Positions 23,884 through 27,486 of a DNA stretch of 27,486 bases are shown in pieces (within the stretch, counting starts at the first letter, position 1; every line of letters begins with the position of its first letter). The position numbers and the translations under genes are program-made. The stretch is from a virus, in IMG/VR virus record IMGVR_UViG_3300025379_000058, positions 1 through 27,486 of that record. The stretch is one strand, 5' to 3'. The notes beneath the pieces are model-generated. The model saw only the letters and a program-made list of their open reading frames with translations, was not told the DNA's origin and searched no databases.

Positions 23884-24164
23884 TTGCTAGGGGCGATCAA
23901 GTGATCTTCAATCCTTCGTGTTCGGGAATCAATTTGCTGTATTAGTGCTAGAGCCGTTGCAAGTGCCTCACGGCGTTGGGAGTTATCTAACTCGATAGCG
24001 GAAAGACGGGTTTCATGTTGTTTGTTGATCTCTTCAATCATGGTCACCCTGGTCGGTAATAGTGCGTAAGACCAAAAAATTGCCCCAAATGCGGCGACAC
24101 CGGAGAGCCCTCCCAAAAGAGGAAGATGTCTCATTATGAAGTTTGGTTTCTCTGGGGTATCCAT
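23880..24164 (-). CDS. Membrane-anchored coiled-coil protein, i-spanin candidate
   Basis: A 94-residue protein with one N-terminal membrane span at ~14-33 (LPLLGGLSGVAAFGAIFWSY) and then a coiled coil to the end (IEEINKQHETRLSAIEL, then ALALIQQIDSRTRRIEDHL). This is the shape of an inner-membrane spanin, which with the next gene's lipoprotein would fuse or disrupt the envelope. ATG 24164 opens the lysis cassette; a full GTGTAATAACC motif lies 31 bases upstream, with a five-codon frame (MNHAS) between. The assignment is by topology, not by homology. Confidence 0.55.
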   Translation of the reverse strand: MDTPEKPNFIMRHLPLLGGLSGVAAFGAIFWSYALLPTRVTMIEEINKQHETRLSAIELDNSQRREALATALALIQQIDSRTRRIEDHLIAPSK

Positions 24165-24195
24165 GAGGACTTATGATGCGTGATTCATAGTGTGT

Positions 24196-24206
24196 GGTTA
24201 TTACAC
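24196..24206 (-). promoter_or_regulatory. GTGTAATAACC motif before the lysis cassette
   Basis: A full 11-base copy on the minus strand, 31 bases before ATG 24164, in the 56-base gap after the APS-kinase-like gene. It is followed nine bases later by a five-codon frame (MNHAS). Probably a promoter or leader element. Confidence 0.5.
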
Positions 24207-24220
24207 CTGCAAATTGTTTT

Positions 24221-24655
24221 CTAGGCAAGAAGGTTTTGACGGTTCTCAGATACAATCTCAGGCGTGAGAGGGTCTTCGTACCCAACTTCTTGATCGTATG
24301 TTCGGTAGTTCTCTTCCGGGCACTTGACCAAGACTTCAATGAACTTGATTCCTGCTTCTTGGCACTTAGTTCGCACCAGGTTTCGGCAAGCGCGAAAAGG
24401 GGAAATCATAGAAACGATTGTATAGATTCCTTGAGTAGCGGCCAAGATGGCAACTTCACTGACCCTGCGTACATTTTCATTCCTGTCCGACTCCGAAAAC
24501 CCGAGGTCAAAAGACAAAGTAGCTCGAATGTCATCCCCGTCCAAAAGCAATACAGAGTGCCCTAGGGAGTAGAGTAGTTTGCGATACTCTTCTGCCAGAG
24601 TAGATTTACCGGCACCAGAGCGTCCGGTGAGCCATATCACCGGAGCAATTTTCAC
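24221..24655 (-). CDS. Shortened APS-kinase-like (CysC-like) P-loop kinase
   Basis: A 144-residue protein matching adenylylsulfate kinase over its first ~110 residues: Walker A GRSGAGKST (11-19), LLLDGDDIRATLSFDLGFSE (36-55; the usual DGDN is DGDD), SDRNENVRRVSEVA and MISPFRACRNLVR. APS kinase turns APS into PAPS, the sulfo donor. Typical CysC has ~200 residues. Here the lid region with the RDPKGLYKKAR and FTG motifs is missing, replaced by a short link before YEDPLTPEI. The GTG start at 24655 overlaps the stop of the sulfotransferase-like gene (GTGA). This is strong context for a joint role, though another small-molecule kinase is possible. Confidence 0.7.
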   Translation of the reverse strand: MKIAPVIWLTGRSGAGKSTLAEEYRKLLYSLGHSVLLLDGDDIRATLSFDLGFSESDRNENVRRVSEVAILAATQGIYTIVSMISPFRACRNLVRTKCQEAGIKFIEVLVKCPEENYRTYDQEVGYEDPLTPEIVSENRQNLLA

Positions 24656-25443
24656 GAAGCAGATACTTGTTTGTATAACGCCACATCGTCAGCGTAAAAG
24701 TTCTGTAGCGTGGCGATCTGGTCTGCCGTGAGGGTTGGCTTCTTAGTGGTATCTGTTACATTCACGGAAGGAAGGGGGGTGGGTAGCCCAAGGGCAACCG
24801 CCATGAGCGTGAGGTCTTTGGCAAAGTCAAAATACACAATGTTTGACGGAGCGGGGATGCCAACAAGATTGACCTGTGGCATGAAGTGAGGATTTAGCTT
24901 TGTTTTATCCTGCTGAACCAACCAAGCAATAAACTGATCTACTGGAAGCCAGCAAGGAACACCACCTGTTTGAAGGGCATAAGATGATACAAACCTATCG
25001 ACAGGATCACGGATAATAGCGTAGGGAGTTCCTACTGGTGTGGAGGTTATCGGAACACCTATCAAATTAACCACAGACTGATTATTCCCATTCTCTTTCC
25101 CAAAATAGGTTGTCGCAATAAGGCCAGTAAAAGTAGATGAAGCTGACCTAAATGTTATGCAATAGGAAGTGTTGTTTGGGAGGTTAATATACCTTGATGG
25201 GGTGGTATTGTTCTGGGTTATATCTCCCCGATAAAAAGCATCCGTTGCATAATCATAGTAATCCCCAACCGAAGCATATTTCCTTCTCTTGGAAGCGTCT
25301 TGAAAGGTTTGTACAAAGTCACCACCTCCGCAGAAGGATTGGCAAAAGTTTATTCCAGATTGTTCGTTAACAGCTTCTGCATCCGCAACAACAATTAAAT
25401 CTGTTACTAAATTATTAACATCTAATTGTGCAAAAATAGCCAT
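24652..25443 (-). CDS. Sulfotransferase-like protein with phage-type N-terminal domain
   Basis: A 263-residue protein in two parts. Residues 1-75 (MAIFAQLDVNNLVTDLIVVA, then SKRRKYASVGDYYDYATDAF) match a short domain common in cyanophage and other marine-phage structural proteins. Residues ~88-262 resemble Sulfotransfer_2 (PF03567): AIIRDPVDRFVSSY (143-155) is the 3'-phosphate-binding motif of PAPS enzymes, NPHFMPQV matches the usual D-x-HW-x-PQ region, and IVYFDFAKDL and LTADQIATLQNFYADD fit the C-terminal part. The 5'-phosphosulfate loop is FRSASST, with Arg at the usual Lys. The target could be a fibre, a capsule or another glycan. Confidence 0.6.
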   Translation of the reverse strand: MAIFAQLDVNNLVTDLIVVADAEAVNEQSGINFCQSFCGGGDFVQTFQDASKRRKYASVGDYYDYATDAFYRGDITQNNTTPSRYINLPNNTSYCITFRSASSTFTGLIATTYFGKENGNNQSVVNLIGVPITSTPVGTPYAIIRDPVDRFVSSYALQTGGVPCWLPVDQFIAWLVQQDKTKLNPHFMPQVNLVGIPAPSNIVYFDFAKDLTLMAVALGLPTPLPSVNVTDTTKKPTLTADQIATLQNFYADDVALYKQVSAS

Positions 25444-25445
25444 AA

Positions 25446-26210
25446 TTATGAAATATAAGTACCACTTCCAGTATAGGTTAAAATAGTGTTAGATCCACTT
25501 GTTGTTATTGTTGGAGATCCAGTTGTTTTACCACTATATGAAGATGTTGGAATTGAAAGAATAACAACACCATTATTGCCTCCGGGTTGTTGAACTGATC
25601 CAACATAGATAGCTGTTGCGCCAGCACCATAAGATCCCTGACCCGCAGTACCCGATGCGTAATATGGAGGAACTTGTAAATTTACGATTCCAGCACCTCC
25701 ACCTGCATAATAAACAGATGATCCAGTTATTGAGCTAGTTAATCCATTTCTTCCATTTCCTCCACGAGTGTTTGCCACAGGCGCACCACCAGTTCCACCA
25801 GCACCAGCCGCACCAGAACCTCCATAAGAAATTCCTAAAGAATTTGGATTGCCGCCAGATGCAGTAGCAAGTACAGAAGCCCCAAGTTTTATTTGTGAAG
25901 GCTGACCAGATCCAGCAATTTGAGTGCTATTATTTGTATTGTTTCCCGGCAATCCACCTCCATTACCCCCATAGCCAACAGTAATGGTGTAAGTATTTCC
26001 AGCGTAAAAAGGTAACGTAGCTTGCACTACTGCTCCCCCATCTCCTCCAGCGTAATAATAAGGATCGTTTGTGTCATTTACACTTGTTGCCCCTGCACCG
26101 CCTCCAACCAATAAATAATTGACAACATAAGGGTATGCCCCCCCCGATAAGGAGCTTTTTTGAATATAAAACCCGTGGTTAAGGTCTATTATTGCTTTTT
26201 GTATGCTCAT
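25446..26210 (-). CDS. Glycine-rich tail fibre/tip protein
   Basis: A 254-residue protein with a central ~150-residue Gly/Ala/Asn/Ser-rich region (VNYLLVGGGAGATSV; GGSGAAGAGGTGGAP), interrupted by short hydrophobic strands. The YLLVGGGAGA opening and the NNGVVILSIP strand are typical of glycine-rich fibre or tip proteins that recognise receptors, comparable in style to T-even gp38-like adhesins. Base composition is AT-richer than in the head genes. It overlaps the upstream LamG-like gene by four bases (ATGA) and stops two bases before the sulfotransferase-like gene. Confidence 0.65.
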   Translation of the reverse strand: MSIQKAIIDLNHGFYIQKSSLSGGAYPYVVNYLLVGGGAGATSVNDTNDPYYYAGGDGGAVVQATLPFYAGNTYTITVGYGGNGGGLPGNNTNNSTQIAGSGQPSQIKLGASVLATASGGNPNSLGISYGGSGAAGAGGTGGAPVANTRGGNGRNGLTSSITGSSVYYAGGGAGIVNLQVPPYYASGTAGQGSYGAGATAIYVGSVQQPGGNNGVVILSIPTSSYSGKTTGSPTITTSGSNTILTYTGSGTYIS

Positions 26211-27061
26211 GTTAAACCAAGGGCTAAAGTGTTCATTATTCCTGCTAAGGCAATCAATCCTTGTCCGCTTCCTCCCATAGAGGTTCCCATCGAATAATAG
26301 AAAATGTAACCACTAAAATTTGAATAAGTAAAAGATGGATCCGCAAATAAATAAGTTGGTGAATTAGATGCAGGAGAATAACTATCTGCATATTGGGTGG
26401 CTGATCCCGTACCAGTTCCTGAATAAGCCCTTACCTGTGTAACACTATTATCCCTATTTAACCCAAACGAAGAAAAATTAGTTGTACTTACATTTCTAAC
26501 AAAGCTAGGTGAGGTTAAAGAAGAAAGTGCCGCATTTGGGTTCCCACTAGATAGCAGAATTGAATCCCCCGTATTTATTCCTGATCCCATAAGAGCTTGT
26601 GAGCCAACTCTTTGGTAATAGCCAACTTGGATATGTTTGTTATTTCCGTCAACACCATTACGTCTGTTTAAGTCAATGTATTTAGATCCATCACCTAGTA
26701 AACCCCTTAATGGGTTAAAGTCCGATGAAACAAATCCATGATTTATAGGGGTATTTCCGACGATGGGAACAAAGCACCCATTGATTGCACTTCCGGCACC
26801 TCCAGACCCATCTTTGAAACCAATTAAAAATCCTGTCTGTGCGATTGCTCCAGAGATAGTGCTGTTTGAATAAATTGATTGAAATGCAGTATCAAAAACT
26901 GGCTGGTTAAGAGGTGATATATCTGCCCCTGCCGCAAGCACCCTTTGATACCAAGCATAACCCTGAGAGCTTTTCCAATTATAAGCAAAAGAGCCGCCAG
27001 TAAGGGAATACTTATTGACGTTTAATCCTTTACCAGCCAGCCCTATAAGAGCAGAACCCAT
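26207..27061 (-). CDS. LamG-like tail fibre/receptor-binding protein
   Basis: A 284-residue protein related to the fibre at 5951-6886: WYQRVLAAGADISPLNQ, HGFVSSDFNPLRGLLGDGSK, then ...NKHIQVGYY and FADPSFTYSNFSGYIFYYSM. This is a concanavalin/LamG-type jelly roll found in many phage fibres and likely to bind a glycan. It lacks the carbohydrate-binding-like module of its paralogue and has its own N-terminus (GSALIGLAGKGLNVNKYSLT). The base composition is AT-rich. It is coupled at both ends (TAATG at 27061, ATGA at 26207). It probably acts with the glycine-rich protein as a receptor-binding pair. Confidence 0.65.
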   Translation of the reverse strand: MGSALIGLAGKGLNVNKYSLTGGSFAYNWKSSQGYAWYQRVLAAGADISPLNQPVFDTAFQSIYSNSTISGAIAQTGFLIGFKDGSGGAGSAINGCFVPIVGNTPINHGFVSSDFNPLRGLLGDGSKYIDLNRRNGVDGNNKHIQVGYYQRVGSQALMGSGINTGDSILLSSGNPNAALSSLTSPSFVRNVSTTNFSSFGLNRDNSVTQVRAYSGTGTGSATQYADSYSPASNSPTYLFADPSFTYSNFSGYIFYYSMGTSMGGSGQGLIALAGIMNTLALGLT

Positions 27062-27486
27062 TACGAAAGCTCAGTTATATTTAGTGTTCCGGCAGAAGTG
27101 AAGATTCCTTGAACAGCACCAGTCCATCCAGTAATGGTAACTGTGTCGCTAGTTCCAAGGCCGACACTAAAATTAGTTGCTGAAGCCGTTCCAGTACCAA
27201 GCAAAACAAACACGCTTCCCCCACCTTGATTGTACAACACAATTCCTTTACGGCTTGAGTTAGCCGCAAGCACTTGTGCAGAAGAAGTGGAAGTGAATGT
27301 GGTGACTGAAGATGTGGAAGAAGCTGGTAGGGTGACTGCTTGACTTGAAGGAAAATTGCTAACAGTTGCAGAAACAGAAGGGGTTCCGCTGATGGTAGCA
27401 GTAACATTTCCAGAAACAGGTTGTGTAGCTGGGAAATTAGAAACGGAAACACTTCCACCTGTTCCGCCACCGCCTATGTTGTTAAC
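27061..27486 (-). CDS. 3' part of a tail fibre gene running off the right edge
   Basis: The frame is open from 27486 to its TAA at 27061, giving 141 residues of the C-terminus. It has a Gly-rich stretch (GGGGTGGSVSVSNFPATQPV) and two fibre repeats of the type VSNFPATQ/VSNFPSSQ, then a compact beta domain (SSRKGIVLYNQGGGSVFVLL, GTLNITELS). The NFPATQ repeat is a recurrent phage fibre linker and also occurs as TFPATQ in the 6886-9033 fibre. A GTG at 27273 could be read as a start but lies inside the continuing frame, so it is not chosen. The stop overlaps the next start (TAATG). Confidence 0.65.
   Translation of the reverse strand, partial: VNNIGGGGTGGSVSVSNFPATQPVSGNVTATISGTPSVSATVSNFPSSQAVTLPASSTSSVTTFTSTSSAQVLAANSSRKGIVLYNQGGGSVFVLLGTGTASATNFSVGLGTSDTVTITGWTGAVQGIFTSAGTLNITELS

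Larger units (their letters stand above)
1557..24567. repeat. Dispersed CCTAGG/CCCTAGGG palindromes
   Basis: Reading by eye I count 33 CCTAGG sites from 1557 to 24567. Of these, 17 are the full 8-base palindrome CCCTAGGG, starting at 2898, 3654, 4536, 4925, 5840, 6854, 10010, 11317, 12742, 13856, 14297, 15855, 15882, 17005, 18511, 21673 and 24560. Chance expectation at equal base frequency is about 6.7 and 0.4. Inside genes they mostly read as Ala-Leu-Gly (GCC CTA GGG) or Pro-Arg (CCT AGG). Four copies sit in the short non-coding gaps, where they form hairpins. Confidence 0.75.

Noticed and set aside
27061-27273. Separate 70-residue gene starting at GTG 27273
   Set aside because: The frame is open to the window edge and upstream residues have fibre-type repeats, so the GTG is internal.
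1-27486. CRISPR arrays, tRNA genes, insertion sequences and attachment sites
   Set aside because: I saw no regularly spaced repeats, cloverleaf-like sequences, transposase genes or terminal inverted repeats. A tRNA scan would settle this better than reading by eye.
1-27486. T7-type promoters as the explanation of the TAATAACC motif
   Set aside because: The motif shares only TAATA with the T7 promoter and lacks the CGACTCACTATAG part, so no specific link can be claimed.

Overview
The window is an internal part of a tailed double-stranded DNA phage genome (Caudoviricetes). All 33 supportable genes lie on the minus strand, so transcription runs from position 27486 towards 1. Portal, scaffold and major capsid genes are followed by a P22 gp10-like tail protein, several fibre genes and large ejection-type proteins. 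I see no tail tube, sheath or tape-measure gene, which points to a short-tailed (podovirus-like) virion. Terminase, replication and RNA polymerase genes are not present, so genus and host cannot be fixed. A GH108-type endolysin with a lipoprotein and a membrane-anchored coiled-coil protein suggests a Gram-negative host (inference).

Layout in transcription order: (1) 27486-24221, an AT-richer fibre segment: the 3' part of a fibre gene, a LamG-like fibre, a glycine-rich fibre, a sulfotransferase-like protein carrying a phage-virion-type N-terminal domain, and a shortened APS-kinase-like protein. (2) 24164-22321, a five-gene lysis cassette in which every junction is a 4-base ATGA overlap. (3) 22276-20373, a metallophosphoesterase, a small winged-helix protein and a glycosyltransferase-like protein. 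(4) 20373-14348, head genes: portal, DUF6321-like and HNH-like small proteins, a hypothetical, scaffold and capsid. (5) 14270-11212, an acidic protein and the large tail protein with inserted beta domains. (6) 11169-5951, a run of fibre and tip genes. (7) 5918-1, a three-repeat connector-like protein, an Ig-like protein, a cupin, two long low-complexity ejection-type proteins and the start of another gene.

Genes inside each block are tightly coupled (ATGA, GTGA or TAATG junctions, or 1-5 base gaps). Block starts and several single genes are preceded by a recurrent intergenic motif, GTGTAATAACC (minus strand), found at eight places and probably a promoter or leader element. A second signal is the palindrome CCCTAGGG: I count 17 copies, inside 33 CCTAGG sites, where about 0.4 and 6.7 would be expected by chance. 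It falls in genes and also builds the hairpins around the capsid gene.

The most interesting possible system is the overlapping sulfotransferase-like and APS-kinase-like gene pair among the tail-fibre genes. It suggests a phage-encoded sulfation module (PAPS supply plus sulfo transfer) acting on virion fibres or on a host surface glycan. The kinase lacks the usual lid segment and the sulfotransferase has an altered donor-site lysine, so activity is uncertain.
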